In this document: in pieces, positions 35,702-44,785 of the stretch
Numbering within the stretch: position 1 is the first letter of the stretch
How the letters are laid out: each line of letters begins with the position of its first letter
Assembly: GCA_001919865.1 (NCBI GenBank)
Contig: MNIR01000004.1
Location: 1-61,728, forward strand
From: Gemmatimonadetes bacterium 13_1_20CM_4_69_16
GTDB lineage: Bacteria > Gemmatimonadota > Gemmatimonadetes > Gemmatimonadales > GWC2-71-9
DNA length: 61,728 nucleotides
Direction: 5' to 3'
Position numbers and translations under genes: made by a program
The notes under the pieces: model-generated
Told to the model about the DNA's origin: nothing
What the model saw: only the letters and a program-made list of their open reading frames with translations
Database searches by the model: none

Positions 35702-36156
35702 CTACGTGAGCGATGCCGCCACTCTGCCGATCGCTGCCACGCTGCGCTCCGCATCCTGGTCCGTGGTTTGCCAGGACGACACGCTGATCCGCATCGCGGC
35801 CCGGCCGTGCCACACCGTACCGCCGCACCAGCAGGTGCCCTCCGCCTGGACTCGGGCGATGACGCGCCGCGTCGTCTCGTCCGGGCCGAAGCTCACGGCG
35901 CTGCGACACCGAGCCCCGCATCCTGGTCCCACGCGCCCGCGAGCCAGTTCGCCGCCAGCGTCACGGGCAGCGATCCGCCGATCACGAACCCGAAGTACCG
36001 TCCGCCGGCGCTCGCGACCGTGGCGGCGGACCCCACCCGGTCGAGGGTGGCGAGCTGCTCGAGCGCCTCATCGGTCGGCGCGGCGGGCCGGGTGGCGAGA
36101 CCGGCGAGATAGCGGGTGGCGTACGCGGCCGCCGCATCGAGCAGCGAGCGACCCTT
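35702..36156 (-). pseudogene. Remnant of a PLP-dependent decarboxylase/aminotransferase
   Basis: Two pieces of one family are visible in different frames. At 35893-36156 an N-terminal piece reads SLLDAAAAYATRYLAG ... VGSAATVASAGGRYFGFVIG then WDQDAGL, and hits a stop. At 35702 to about 35905 a C-terminal piece reads VSFGPDETTRRVIARVQAEG and WHGRAAMRISVSSWQTT. The intervening 330 or so residues, including the PLP-binding Lys, are gone, and a shorter stretch near residue 40 is also missing. No start codon is obvious; it begins inside the DUF6941 stop. The decay is clear at this level unless the assembly has collapsed. Confidence 0.75.
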
Positions 36157-36586
36157 AGTGGAGGCTCGGCGCGTCGGGGCCTCCCGCGGCAGGGGCGGGC
36201 AGCTGGCTCACCGTCACCGGCACGGCCGCCTTCATCTCGCCATCCACGGTGATCTGAAACCGATACGCGCCGGCGTGCGGGAACGGCACGTCGAACACCA
36301 GGATCGCGCCCGCTTCGATCTCCGTGACGCCGGCCGGCGGCTCGGCGAAGGTGACGTTGCCGTTCCCTCCCAGGATCTCCGTGTCCCGGTCGTCGAGCAG
36401 CCGGATCTGCACGTGATGCTCGCCGACCTCGGTCCGCTTGCCCTTGAGACGCAGCACGAGGTGCAGCCGCGGGTGCATCGCCGGGAACTGCTGGACCCAG
36501 ATGTGCTGGAAGATGCCGAGCACGGAGAGCTTGCCCGCCTGATCGACGAGCGCGTAGTCCGCGATGACGGCGAAGTCGAGGTGCAT
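36155..36586 (-). CDS. DUF6941-like protein
   Basis: A 143-residue beta-rich protein: MHLDFAVIADYALVDQAGKL, SVLGIFQHIW, LHLVLRLKGKRTEVGEHHV and AYRFQITVDGEMKAAVPV. The pattern matches the uncharacterised DUF6941 family of immunoglobulin-like folds. The ATG at 36586 is favoured over one at 36601, because the latter's extra codons (ATGACGGACGACGCC) belong to the heptamer repeat rather than to the protein. Function is unknown. Confidence 0.68.
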   Translation of the reverse strand: MHLDFAVIADYALVDQAGKLSVLGIFQHIWVQQFPAMHPRLHLVLRLKGKRTEVGEHHVQIRLLDDRDTEILGGNGNVTFAEPPAGVTEIEAGAILVFDVPFPHAGAYRFQITVDGEMKAAVPVTVSQLPAPAAGGPDAPSLH

Positions 36587-36595
36587 GGCGTCGTC

Positions 36596-36659
36596 CGTCA
36601 TCCGTCATCCGTTGTCCGTCATAGGGATGCGGGTGACGGATAACGGACGGCGGATGACG
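36596..36659. repeat. 27-bp hairpin of CCGTCAT/ATGACGG heptamers (element B)
   Basis: Left arm 36596-36622 and right arm 36633-36659 match at 23 of 27 positions; three of the four differences would still form G-U pairs in RNA. The loop is 10 nt. Both arms are built of 7-bp units (CCGTCAT, or ATGACGG/ATAACGG on the other strand). It fills the gap between DUF2911 and DUF6941 genes, which share an orientation. It has the same heptad design as element A with a different unit. Confidence 0.7.
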
Positions 36660-36660
36660 T

Positions 36661-37803
36661 TCATTTCCTCGAGAGTGGAACCCAGGCGCGCGTGCGCTCC
36701 CACTCGAGCGCGAGCACGCCGCCCAGCCCGTCGCTGCCCGGCTCGATCGCGATGGTAAACTGCTCGACCGGCCGCGCCAGTCGCTCGACCTTCATGTCGA
36801 GTCGGGCAAAGTCGTGCTTCGCGTCATACTGGGTGCCCCACTGTCCCGTGTTGTTGTTGACGATGAGCTTCCATCCGTCCGGGGAGGGGACCGACCACAG
36901 GCTGTACTTGCCGGCCGGGAGGCTTGTGCCGGCGATCACGAGGTCCGCGCTGGTCTCGAGCACGGTGGCTTCGTTCGCGCCGGTGCGCCACACCGTGTTC
37001 CATGGCACCACGTTACCGAAGATCGCGCGGCCCCTCATCGACGGGCGACTGTAATGGACGGCGAGGTTCGCCCCCGCCAGCGTGGCGCGCACCGAGTCCG
37101 CGGGGGAGAGCGTACCGAGCGACCGCGCGGCGAACGCCTTGGAGAGCGCGCCGAGGTCCAACTTCCCCCGGACGCGCTCGACCGTCACCTGCATCGTGGT
37201 GCCGATGCCACTGAGCCCGAGCAGGCTGCCGTGCTCGTCGACGCGCAGCCGGAACGTGCCGAGCGGGCCGAGGATCATGGTCATCGAATCGCGGCCCAGC
37301 CGGTTGACTTCGACGGTCCACGGCTCGGCGTCGCCCAGGTTCAGCAAGGCGGTCGTGTAGCGCTCGCCCCCGCCGGCGCGCGCCCGGCGGGTGATCTCCT
37401 CCAACAGGGCGTAGTTCTGGAAGTACCACGGCACGGTGCCCGGGGCGACCTTCACCCGTCGGTGGAGGGTCGAGTCGCCGTCCGGCACGGCGGAGATCGC
37501 GCTGTCGCCGGCGAGCTCGACGGTGGCCTTCGTTTCAGCGGGGCCCGGCGCACCGGAGACATTGTGCTCGACGAGCTCGAAGCGCTCGATCGCGCCGCTC
37601 CGACCGAACGTCGCGGTGTAGAGGCGGTGCACGGTGCGCGGCGCGCGCGCGACCTGCTCGCCTGCGAGCCGATCGGCGGTGCGGGTGTACTGCTCGAGCG
37701 AGAGCGTGTCGGCTCCGAGGCGCACGATGAAGGCGCCCTGGGCCGAGAGCGCAGGCACCAGGAGCAAGCCGAGGGTCACGACCGGAAGCAGTCGGCGGAT
37801 CAT
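36661..37803 (-). CDS. Secreted DUF2911-domain protein
   Basis: A 380-residue exported protein. Signal peptide about 1-21 (RRLLPVVTLGLLLVPALSAQ). The C-terminal 150 residues are DUF2911: VHYSRPSMRGRAIFGNVVPW, VWRTGANEATVLETSADLVI, LPAGKYSLWSVPSPDGWKLI and NNNTGQWGTQYD. The N-terminal half is a beta-rich region without a name. DUF2911 proteins are common in Bacteroidota and Gemmatimonadota and their role is unknown. It lies 25 bp downstream of the cyclophilin gene. Confidence 0.8.
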   Translation of the reverse strand: MIRRLLPVVTLGLLLVPALSAQGAFIVRLGADTLSLEQYTRTADRLAGEQVARAPRTVHRLYTATFGRSGAIERFELVEHNVSGAPGPAETKATVELAGDSAISAVPDGDSTLHRRVKVAPGTVPWYFQNYALLEEITRRARAGGGERYTTALLNLGDAEPWTVEVNRLGRDSMTMILGPLGTFRLRVDEHGSLLGLSGIGTTMQVTVERVRGKLDLGALSKAFAARSLGTLSPADSVRATLAGANLAVHYSRPSMRGRAIFGNVVPWNTVWRTGANEATVLETSADLVIAGTSLPAGKYSLWSVPSPDGWKLIVNNNTGQWGTQYDAKHDFARLDMKVERLARPVEQFTIAIEPGSDGLGGVLALEWERTRAWVPLSRK

Positions 37804-37828
37804 GGTCTGGTTCCTCGTGAAGGGAGCG

Positions 37829-38278
37829 TCAGGTCACTCGAATCGAGCTGACTTCGTCGTTCTGCGCAATCTTGTTGACGATGTCCATGCCCTTGGTGAC
37901 CTGTCCAAAAACGGTGTGGACACCGTCCAGGTGGCGTTGGGGAGAGTGGCAAATAAAGAACTGGCTCCCGCCGGTGTCCTTGCCGGCGTGGGCCATGGAG
38001 AGGGTGCCGGCCACGTGCTGGTGCACGTTCTTGTGGGTTTCGCACTTGATCGTGTACCCCGGGCCGCCGGTCCCGACGCGCCCCTTGCCGGTCTTCGAGT
38101 AGGGGTCGCCACCCTGGATCATGAAGTTCGCGATCACGCGGTGGAACTTCGTGCCGTCGTAAAAGCCCGAGTTCGCGAGCTTCACGAAGTTTGCGACCGT
38201 GTCGGGCACCTCGTCGGCGAACAGCTCCACCTCGATGGTTCCCCGCGCGGTCGCGACAACGGCCTTCCGATTGGGCAT
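37829..38278 (-). CDS. Peptidyl-prolyl cis-trans isomerase, cyclophilin type
   Basis: A 149-residue cytoplasmic cyclophilin. Conserved active-site residues are present: [15 protein letters not shown] (Arg, Phe, Met, Gln), [20 protein letters not shown] and [12 protein letters not shown]. It catalyses proline isomerisation during protein folding. Length matches the single-domain bacterial type and no signal peptide is present. It is 13 bp from the DUF255 gene. Confidence 0.92.
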   Translation of the reverse strand: MPNRKAVVATARGTIEVELFADEVPDTVANFVKLANSGFYDGTKFHRVIANFMIQGGDPYSKTGKGRVGTGGPGYTIKCETHKNVHQHVAGTLSMAHAGKDTGGSQFFICHSPQRHLDGVHTVFGQVTKGMDIVNKIAQNDEVSSIRVT

Positions 38279-38291
38279 CTGATCTCCCGGG

Positions 38292-40274
38292 CTAAGTGAG
38301 CAGGTTCTTCACGTCGTCGGGGGTCGCGACGGGAAGCGAGCACGTGGTGCCGACACACACCGTGGCCGCGGGCTGCTCCGTGGTTTTGCGGAGCACGACC
38401 TTGCGCGGCCGGTACTGCTGGAGCGCGACCAGATGCATTTCGCACGCCGGACCGTCGCCCCGCGGGCCCGACACCTCGACCCGGGTTACGGGGTTCAGCG
38501 CCCAGTCGACCGCCCGGAGCAGCGTGGCGCCGTACAGCGCGAGCTGACTCGCGGCACCCGCGAACGTGGTGAGCTGGCGCTCGAGCAGGGGGCGCCACTC
38601 CGGCTCGTCGGTGAGCGCCGCCAGCCGCGCGAGCACCAGCGCCGCGACGCCGTTCGCCGAGGGCGTGGGGGCGTCCTGGATCGGCTTCGCCGGAGTGGCG
38701 AGGTAGGCTGCGCCGGTCCGGCCGCGAGCGACGTCGAAGAACCCCCCGGCAGCTTCGTCCCAGTGGACGCGGCGGCAGTGCTGCATGATCGCGCCGGCGC
38801 GCGTGAGCCACGCATCGTCGCCGCTCGCCTCGTACGCGTCGAGGAACGCGGCGGCGGCCTGGACGTTGTCGTCGAGCAGGCCGTAAGGCTCGGGCCGGCC
38901 GATCACGTGCGCCACGCCGCGCGTATCATCCCACGCGGCCGCCCAAATTCGGCTCAGCACCTTCAGGGCGAGCGTGTTACACTCGGGGCGATCGAGCACG
39001 GCGCCGGCGTGGAGGAACGCCGACGCCATCATGGCGTTCCAGTTCACGTATGCCGTGGTGTCGACGTAGGGTGCGGGGCGCCGGTCGCGGGCGACCTTGA
39101 GCTGCGAGACCGCCTCGCGCAAGGCCCGCCACTCCGCGGCGTCCGCCGGGTCCTCCTTCCACCAGAGCACGTTTTTCTCGTGATCGTGCTCCATCTCGCC
39201 CGGCACGGCCACGTCGAACACGCGTCGGGCAACCTGGAACGCGTCATCCGGCAACGCCTCGCGCAGTTGGTCCGGCGTCCAGGTCCAGTAGTCGCCGTCG
39301 TCGCCGAACTCGACGTCTGCGTCCTGCGAGGTGTAGAAGGCGCCCTGCTCGCGGTCCGACAGGGTCTCCAGCACCCAGCTCACGATCCCCTGGGCCACGT
39401 CCTTGAACAGCGGCGTCCCGCCGGCGGCGTACGCGTTCAAGTACGCGTGCAGCAGTTCGGAGTTGTCGTACGACATCTTCTCGAAGTGCGGCACGATCCA
39501 GCGCTCGTCCACCGAATAGCGGTGGAACCCGCCGCCCACGTGGTCGCGGATGCCGCCTCGGGCCATTGCGGTGAGGCTCTTCTCGACCACCTCGCGCATC
39601 CAGCCCTCGTGCGTGTCGTGCCAGCGGGCGAGCAGGAAGTCGCACGCCGCGGGGTGAGGAAACTTGGGGGCGGTTCCGAAGCCCCCGTAGCGGATGTCGA
39701 AGAGTCGTGCCATCTGGCCGGCCGCGTCGTCGAGCATCGCCGGGGCGACCTGACCGGCCTTCGCCTCATCCAGGGACTCCGTGAGGTGCTGCCGGATCGC
39801 CGCGGCGTTCTTCGACACGCGCGCGCGATCGCGCCGGTACAGCTCCGCGACCTGCTTCAGGACAGAGATGAAGCCGGGCCGCCCGTACCGATTATCCTCG
39901 GGGGGGAAGTACGTTCCCCCGAAAAACACCTCGCCCTCGGGTGTGAGAAACGCGGTGAGCGGCCAACCGCCCTGGCCGGTGAGCGCCTGCACCGCGCGCT
40001 GGTAGCGCGCGTCCACGTCGGGCCGCTCGTCGCGATCGACTTTGACGCATACGAAGTCGCGGTTCAAGAGCTCGGCGACCTCGGGATCCTCGTACGACTC
40101 GCCGTCCATGACGTGACACCAGTGGCACCATACGGCGCCGATGTCGAGCAGGATCGGCTTGTCCTCGGCGCGGGCCCGCTGTAACGCCGCCTCGCCCCAG
40201 GGGTGCCAGTGCACCGGCTGGTGAGCGGCGGACTTCAAATAGGCGGAGGGCTCGGAGGCGAGCAGGTTGGGCAT
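38292..40274 (-). CDS. DUF255 thioredoxin-fold/glycoside-hydrolase-like protein (YyaL family)
   Basis: A 660-residue protein. The N-terminal thioredoxin-like domain has VWCHWCHVM (Cys50, Cys53) and the family signature [20 protein letters not shown]. An (alpha/alpha)6-barrel follows with [20 protein letters not shown] and [10 protein letters not shown]. The family (YyaL/SPATA20) is widespread and its reaction is not established. The ATG at 40274 overlaps the amidohydrolase stop by one base and fits [13 protein letters not shown], the usual start. Confidence 0.87.
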   Translation of the reverse strand: MPNLLASEPSAYLKSAAHQPVHWHPWGEAALQRARAEDKPILLDIGAVWCHWCHVMDGESYEDPEVAELLNRDFVCVKVDRDERPDVDARYQRAVQALTGQGGWPLTAFLTPEGEVFFGGTYFPPEDNRYGRPGFISVLKQVAELYRRDRARVSKNAAAIRQHLTESLDEAKAGQVAPAMLDDAAGQMARLFDIRYGGFGTAPKFPHPAACDFLLARWHDTHEGWMREVVEKSLTAMARGGIRDHVGGGFHRYSVDERWIVPHFEKMSYDNSELLHAYLNAYAAGGTPLFKDVAQGIVSWVLETLSDREQGAFYTSQDADVEFGDDGDYWTWTPDQLREALPDDAFQVARRVFDVAVPGEMEHDHEKNVLWWKEDPADAAEWRALREAVSQLKVARDRRPAPYVDTTAYVNWNAMMASAFLHAGAVLDRPECNTLALKVLSRIWAAAWDDTRGVAHVIGRPEPYGLLDDNVQAAAAFLDAYEASGDDAWLTRAGAIMQHCRRVHWDEAAGGFFDVARGRTGAAYLATPAKPIQDAPTPSANGVAALVLARLAALTDEPEWRPLLERQLTTFAGAASQLALYGATLLRAVDWALNPVTRVEVSGPRGDGPACEMHLVALQQYRPRKVVLRKTTEQPAATVCVGTTCSLPVATPDDVKNLLT

Positions 40275-41332
40275 CAGAACGCGAAATCTACCCACGGCGG
40301 GGACGCGAACGTGCCGGGCACCTTCGCGAGAAAGAACGACATGTCCTCCCCCCCCATGGTTCGGATACCGTCGATCACCCGCTCCTGCCCGACGATGTCC
40401 TGCGCGACGCCTCTCATGAGCGCGGTCATCCGCTGATCGTTCACCAGCGGTGCGGTCAAGCGCCGGTACCGCACCTCGGCCGTCGCTCCGAAGGCGGCGG
40501 CGATACCGAGGGCGGTTTCCTCCACCAGCTGCGGAGCCTGCTCGAAGAACTTCCCCCCGAAGGTGCGCACGGTGCCGCGCAGCTCGGCGCGCCCGGGAAT
40601 CACGTTGAAGGCGTGGCCTGCGTTCAGCTGCGTGACCGAGACGACCGCTTCCTCGAACGGATTGCGGCGGCGACTGACGAGACTCTGCAGGCCCGTCACG
40701 ACGTGCGCCGCGACCAGCACGGGGTCGATCGTCTGATGTGGCGCCGCCGCGTGACCACCGCGCCCCACGATCGCGATCTCGAACTCATCCACCGACGCCA
40801 TCACGGCTCCGGGCATGATCCCGATCGTGCCCGTGGGGAGGTCGTTCCAGAGGTGGAGGCCGAATGCCGCGTCGACCTTCGGCCGCTCGAGCACGCCGTC
40901 CCGAATCATGGCCTCCGCACCGTAGGAGATCTCTTCGGCGGGCTGGAAGGCGAGCTTCAGCGATCCCGGCAGGTCCGCGGCGTGGAGGCGCCGCGCCACC
41001 TCCAGCCCGATCGCCACATGCCCGTCGTGCCCGCAGGCGTGCATCCGGCCGGGCTGTCGCGAGCGGTATGGGACCTCGTTCGCCTCCTCGACGGGAAGCG
41101 CATCCATGTCGGCGCGGACGAGAACGCACCGGCTCGCTCCCTTGGGCGCGCCGTCGCGCTGGGCCAGGACGCCGGTCTTGCCGACGCCCGTTCTGACGGT
41201 GTATCCGAGCTGCTGCAGCCGCTCCGCGACGAGCGCGCCGGTGCGTCGCTCCTCGAAGCCGAGCTCGGGGTGCTGATGCAGGTCGCGCCGGGTGGCGACG
41301 AGCGCGGCGCGGTCGACGGGGGGCACAGTCAT
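40274..41332 (-). CDS. M20-family amidohydrolase (IAA-Leu hydrolase type), C-terminally truncated
   Basis: A 352-residue metallo-hydrolase of the M20D group that deacylates N-acyl amino acids. Metal and catalytic residues are visible in MHACGHDGH (Cys100, His102), FQPAEEISYGAE and FGLHLWNDLPTG (His160), with a dimerisation domain at about 180-290. After MGGEDMSFFLAKVPGTF the family normally has about 40 more residues with a last metal-binding His (HHPxFD type). Here ten unrelated residues and a stop follow, fused to the next gene. The enzyme probably lacks one ligand. Confidence 0.75.
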   Translation of the reverse strand: MTVPPVDRAALVATRRDLHQHPELGFEERRTGALVAERLQQLGYTVRTGVGKTGVLAQRDGAPKGASRCVLVRADMDALPVEEANEVPYRSRQPGRMHACGHDGHVAIGLEVARRLHAADLPGSLKLAFQPAEEISYGAEAMIRDGVLERPKVDAAFGLHLWNDLPTGTIGIMPGAVMASVDEFEIAIVGRGGHAAAPHQTIDPVLVAAHVVTGLQSLVSRRRNPFEEAVVSVTQLNAGHAFNVIPGRAELRGTVRTFGGKFFEQAPQLVEETALGIAAAFGATAEVRYRRLTAPLVNDQRMTALMRGVAQDIVGQERVIDGIRTMGGEDMSFFLAKVPGTFASPPWVDFAF

Positions 41333-41340
41333 GGTTGCAC

Positions 41341-41346
41341 GTTATA
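41341..41346 (-). promoter_or_regulatory. Probable -10 hexamer TATAAC for the M20 amidohydrolase gene
   Basis: TATAAC on the minus strand ends 8 nt before the ATG at 41332, with no ribosome-binding site between. The upstream stem-loop region at 41346-41404 occupies the rest of the promoter. Confidence 0.35.
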
Positions 41347-41404
41347 CGACGACACGTTGCCCGAATGAGGGAGGAGCTTGACGTTACGCGTAACGTGCCG
41401 TCGT
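41346..41404. repeat. Nested inverted repeats with a 16-bp perfect palindrome
   Basis: ACGACGACACGTT (41346-41358) pairs with AACGTGCCGTCGT (41392-41404) at 12 of 13 positions. Inside the loop, ACGTTACGCGTAACGT (41381-41396) is a perfect 16-bp palindrome that would compete with the outer stem. CGTGCCGT repeats once with an 8-bp period beside it. The 91-bp gap lies between endonuclease III and the amidohydrolase, both on the minus strand. It could be an operator, a terminator or a mobile palindrome. Confidence 0.5.
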
Positions 41405-41423
41405 GCCGTCGTGTTGCGCGTTT

Positions 41424-42107
41424 TCATACGAGGGAGGACGGACACCACCGATTCACCACGCACTCTCCGCATTTCGGGCGGCGGGCGATGCACACGCGGC
41501 GCCCGTGCTGGATCAGAGTGTGGGAGAACCACGTCCACTTGTCGCGCGGCACGAGCGCCATCAGGTCGCGCTCGATCTTCACGGGGTCCTGCTGCTTTGT
41601 CAGACCGAGCAACGTGGAGAGGCGCTGCACGTGGGTGTCTACCACCACGCCTTCGTTCTCGCCGAACGCCGTGCCGAGGACGACGTTGGCGGTCTTGCGG
41701 CCAACCCCCGGAAGCTGCAGCAGCTGCTCCATGGTAGCCGGCACCGCACCGCCGTACCGCTCGACGAGCGCCTGGGCCATGCCCAGAATCGACCTTGTCT
41801 TGTTCCGGAAGAATCCGGTGCTGTGGATCTCCTGCTGGAAGACGGCGGGATCCGCGGCGGCGTAATCCTGCGCGGTCCGGTACTTGGCGAAGAGGGCGGG
41901 CGTCACCAGGTTCACGCGGGCGTCGGTGGACTGGGCCGAGAGGATCGTCGCAACCAGCAGCTCGAGCGGGTCGGTGTGGTGGAGCGCGCAGGTCGCGTCG
42001 GGGTAGGCCTGCTCGAGGCGTGCGATGATTTTCTTCACTCGCGCGCGCAGTCGCGCCGGTGTCTCGACCGCGCGACGCCGCTTCGGCCGTGTGTTCGTTG
42101 GCATCAC
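41424..42107 (-). CDS. nth: Endonuclease III
   Basis: A 227-residue DNA glycosylase/AP lyase of base-excision repair acting on oxidised pyrimidines. Helix-hairpin-helix LPGVGRKTANVVL carries catalytic Lys138, and Asp157 is in VVVDTHVQRL. The 4Fe-4S loop is Cys206-X6-Cys213-X2-Cys216-X5-Cys222, as in the family. The first 20 residues are a basic extension. The ATG at 42104 is an equally good start. Confidence 0.94.
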   Translation of the reverse strand: MMPTNTRPKRRRAVETPARLRARVKKIIARLEQAYPDATCALHHTDPLELLVATILSAQSTDARVNLVTPALFAKYRTAQDYAAADPAVFQQEIHSTGFFRNKTRSILGMAQALVERYGGAVPATMEQLLQLPGVGRKTANVVLGTAFGENEGVVVDTHVQRLSTLLGLTKQQDPVKIERDLMALVPRDKWTWFSHTLIQHGRRVCIARRPKCGECVVNRWCPSSLV

Positions 42108-42130
42108 TGGGTTGGCAGGAAGCTAACGGC

Positions 42131-42997
42131 TCAGCGGTGGGGCAGGAATCCGTCGAGCGCCCGCACGAACTGCTCGGTCGCCTCCACATGGGGCGCGTGG
42201 CCGGTCGCGAGCTCGATCACCCCGGTATCGAGCAGGGCGGCGGTCTCGCGCGCCGATTCTATCGGCATCGGGTCGTCCACCCCGTGGACGACCAGGCTGC
42301 GCGGCGCGGTGCCCTTGGGAAACGTCTGCCGCAGCCGATCGCGCAGGTCGTAGTCGCCCAGGCTCTCCCACACCGCCTGCTGGGTCCGGGCGGTGACGCG
42401 GAATGGCGTCAGCTCCCGCGCCCGGCTCGGGTCGCGAAAGTACCCGGCTACGGATAGCGCGAACGCGAGGCGGCGGTACTTTTCGGGGTCGCTCTGCGCC
42501 AGCCCGGAGGCAGCCAGCTCCGCGCGCTCGCGCGCAATCCACGGCTGGGCCATGCGGGCGGCGAAGCGGCGCTCGAATTCCCGGCGCCACCGCGCGGTCA
42601 CCGGTGCGGGAGAGACGAGCGCCAGCCGCGCGACGCGGCCGGGGTGCTCGAGGGCATACAGGACGGCGAGCAGGCCACCCCAGGAATAGCCCAGCAGGGC
42701 GAGCGTGTCGATGGCCCAGCGCTCGCGCAGAGTCTCGAGATCGGCGACGTGCTCTCGCCAGCCGACGGGCGTCTCGCGGGGCACCGGGGATCGACCGCCA
42801 CCGCGCTGGTCATAGAACAGCAGCGTGCGCCCGCGCGCCAGCCGATCGTACTGAGGCAGGAGGTAGTCGTGGTGAGCGCCGGGGCCGCCGTGCAGCACGA
42901 CGACCGGCGGCCCGCTCCCCACGCGCCGCGTGTAAAGGCGGACGCCGTCGACCGCGACCAGCGCGTCGGCCGCGCCGGTCGCCTCGGTCCCAGTCAT
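42131..42997 (-). CDS. Alpha/beta hydrolase, proline iminopeptidase-like
   Basis: A 288-residue hydrolase. The oxyanion motif VVLHGGPGAHHDYL, the strand YDQRGGGRSP, the nucleophile elbow LGYSWGGLLAVLYA (Ser) and late VVHGVDDPMPIE (Asp) and TGHAPHVEA (His) give a full catalytic triad. HGGPG and DQRGxGRS are typical of the S33 proline iminopeptidase group, which cuts N-terminal proline, though related esterases share them. It is divergent, with a 21-bp gap, from the ABC permease gene. Confidence 0.85.
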   Translation of the reverse strand: MTGTEATGAADALVAVDGVRLYTRRVGSGPPVVVLHGGPGAHHDYLLPQYDRLARGRTLLFYDQRGGGRSPVPRETPVGWREHVADLETLRERWAIDTLALLGYSWGGLLAVLYALEHPGRVARLALVSPAPVTARWRREFERRFAARMAQPWIARERAELAASGLAQSDPEKYRRLAFALSVAGYFRDPSRARELTPFRVTARTQQAVWESLGDYDLRDRLRQTFPKGTAPRSLVVHGVDDPMPIESARETAALLDTGVIELATGHAPHVEATEQFVRALDGFLPHR

Positions 42998-43018
42998 GGA
43001 GTCACAAGTTAAACGGTC

Positions 43019-44785
43019 GTGAAGCCACTTCGCTTTCCACCGCTGCTGGCGCCTCCGGCGATCCGGCGGCTCGGGCTTGCCGATGTCGCCATCCTCTGCT
43101 TGCTGGGAGGGGCGATCGCGACCGTGATCGCGTTCGCGCGCGAGTTCGAGGCGCCGCTCCGCCAGGTGGTGCAGATCGACCTGCGCCCCGCGGCGCTCCC
43201 GAAGTACACGCTGTACTCGCTGACCCGCGGCGTGCTGGCGCTCGCGATCTCGTACCTGTTCGCGCTCGGCTTCGGCTGGGCGGCCGCGAAGTCACGGACG
43301 GCGGAGCGGCTGCTCCTGCCGCTGCTCGACATCCTGCAGAGCATCCCCGTGCTCGGCTTCCTGCCGGGCCTCGTGCTGGGCCTGATGTCGCTCTTCCCGA
43401 CCCGCAACATGGGCCTCGAGCTCGCCGCGATCCTGATGATCTTCACGGCGCAAGCGTGGAACCTGGCGCTGTCGTTTTACAACTCTCTGAAGAGCCTCCC
43501 CGACCCGCTGCGGGATGCCTGCCGCGTGGCGGGGTGGCGCGCCTCGCGGACGTTCTGGCAGCTCGAGGTGCCCGCCGCTGCCCAGGGCCTCGTGTGGAAC
43601 GGGATGCTCTCGATGGCGGGTGGCTGGTTCTTCCTGATGGTGAACGAAGCGTTCCGGCTGGGCGACCGCGATTTCCGCCTCCCCGGGATCGGCTCGTACA
43701 TGAGCGTGGCGCTGGACCGCGGAGATACGTCCGCCATGGCGCTCGCGATCCTGGCCATGGTGGTGATGATTGTGTGCGTGGACCAGCTGTTGTGGCGCCC
43801 GTTGGTGGTCTGGGTGGAGAAGTTTCGGCTGGACGAAACCGCCGGCGGCGCGAGCACCGCGTCGTCGTGGATGCTGGACTTCCTCCGCCTGGCGCGGTTG
43901 CCCCGACGTGCGAAGCTGTTCCGACGGCGCGCCTACCTCACGGCGCGGCGGGCGACGCGGCCGTTCGAGCGCCCGTGGCGGGCCGCTACCCCGGTGATCC
44001 TGCGCGGACCGCGGCTTGCTCTGGAGAACCCGATCACCCGCAAAGTCGCGGCGTTACTGTTCGGCGCGGCCGTCGCCGCCGTGGCGCTGGCGGGCCTGTG
44101 GCAACTGTGGCTGCTGCTCGCACAGCTGGGGCGCACCGAGTTGGGGCAGCTGGCGTCCTCGGCGGCGTTGACCTTCGCCCGCGTCATGGCGGCGGTGGTG
44201 CTCTCCACGGCGTGGGCGCTCCCGGCCGGCGTGGTGATCGGCCGCTCGCCCCGGCTGGCGCGAGCGCTCCAGCCCGTGATCCAGGTCGTCGCGTCGTTTC
44301 CGGCGCCGATGCTATTTCCCATCGTGATCTTGCTATTCGAGCGGATCGGGGTGGGGCTCGGGATCGGCGCCGTGGCGCTGATGGTGCTCGCGGGGCAGTG
44401 GTACATCTTGTTCAACGTGATCTCGGCCGTGGCGGCGATTCCGGAGCAGCTGAAGGACGCGGCCGCCGCGTTCCAGCTGCCGCCGGTCGCCCGCTGGCGC
44501 ACCCTCTACCTCCCGGCCGCGTTCCCGGCACTCGTCACGGGCTGGGTGACGGCGGCGGGCGGCGCGTGGAACGGCTCGATCGTCGCCGAATACATCGAGG
44601 CGGGGGGGACGCTGCGCGTGACCCGCGGCCTCGGCAGCCTGATCAGTGATGCCACCGCCCACGCCAATTTTCCGCTGCTCGCCGGTGGCATTGCGGTCAT
44701 GAGTGTGATGGTGGTCGGCTGGAACCGCCTCGTGTGGCGCTCGCTCATGGTCTGGGCGCAGACCCGCTTCGGGCTCGGGCAATGA
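43019..44785 (+). CDS. ABC transporter permease, two permease domains fused (nitrate/sulfonate type)
   Basis: A 588-residue protein with two BPD-type permease units in tandem (about 60-270 and 380-585). Each has an EAA-like coupling loop: [20 protein letters not shown] in the first and [20 protein letters not shown] in the second. A basic cytoplasmic linker joins them. The fused form makes a pseudo-dimer, so it needs no second permease. It belongs to the nitrate/sulfonate/bicarbonate importers, yet no binding protein is adjacent. GTG starts the gene, and the stop overlaps the ATPase start. Confidence 0.85.
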   Translation: MKPLRFPPLLAPPAIRRLGLADVAILCLLGGAIATVIAFAREFEAPLRQVVQIDLRPAALPKYTLYSLTRGVLALAISYLFALGFGWAAAKSRTAERLLLPLLDILQSIPVLGFLPGLVLGLMSLFPTRNMGLELAAILMIFTAQAWNLALSFYNSLKSLPDPLRDACRVAGWRASRTFWQLEVPAAAQGLVWNGMLSMAGGWFFLMVNEAFRLGDRDFRLPGIGSYMSVALDRGDTSAMALAILAMVVMIVCVDQLLWRPLVVWVEKFRLDETAGGASTASSWMLDFLRLARLPRRAKLFRRRAYLTARRATRPFERPWRAATPVILRGPRLALENPITRKVAALLFGAAVAAVALAGLWQLWLLLAQLGRTELGQLASSAALTFARVMAAVVLSTAWALPAGVVIGRSPRLARALQPVIQVVASFPAPMLFPIVILLFERIGVGLGIGAVALMVLAGQWYILFNVISAVAAIPEQLKDAAAAFQLPPVARWRTLYLPAAFPALVTGWVTAAGGAWNGSIVAEYIEAGGTLRVTRGLGSLISDATAHANFPLLAGGIAVMSVMVVGWNRLVWRSLMVWAQTRFGLGQ

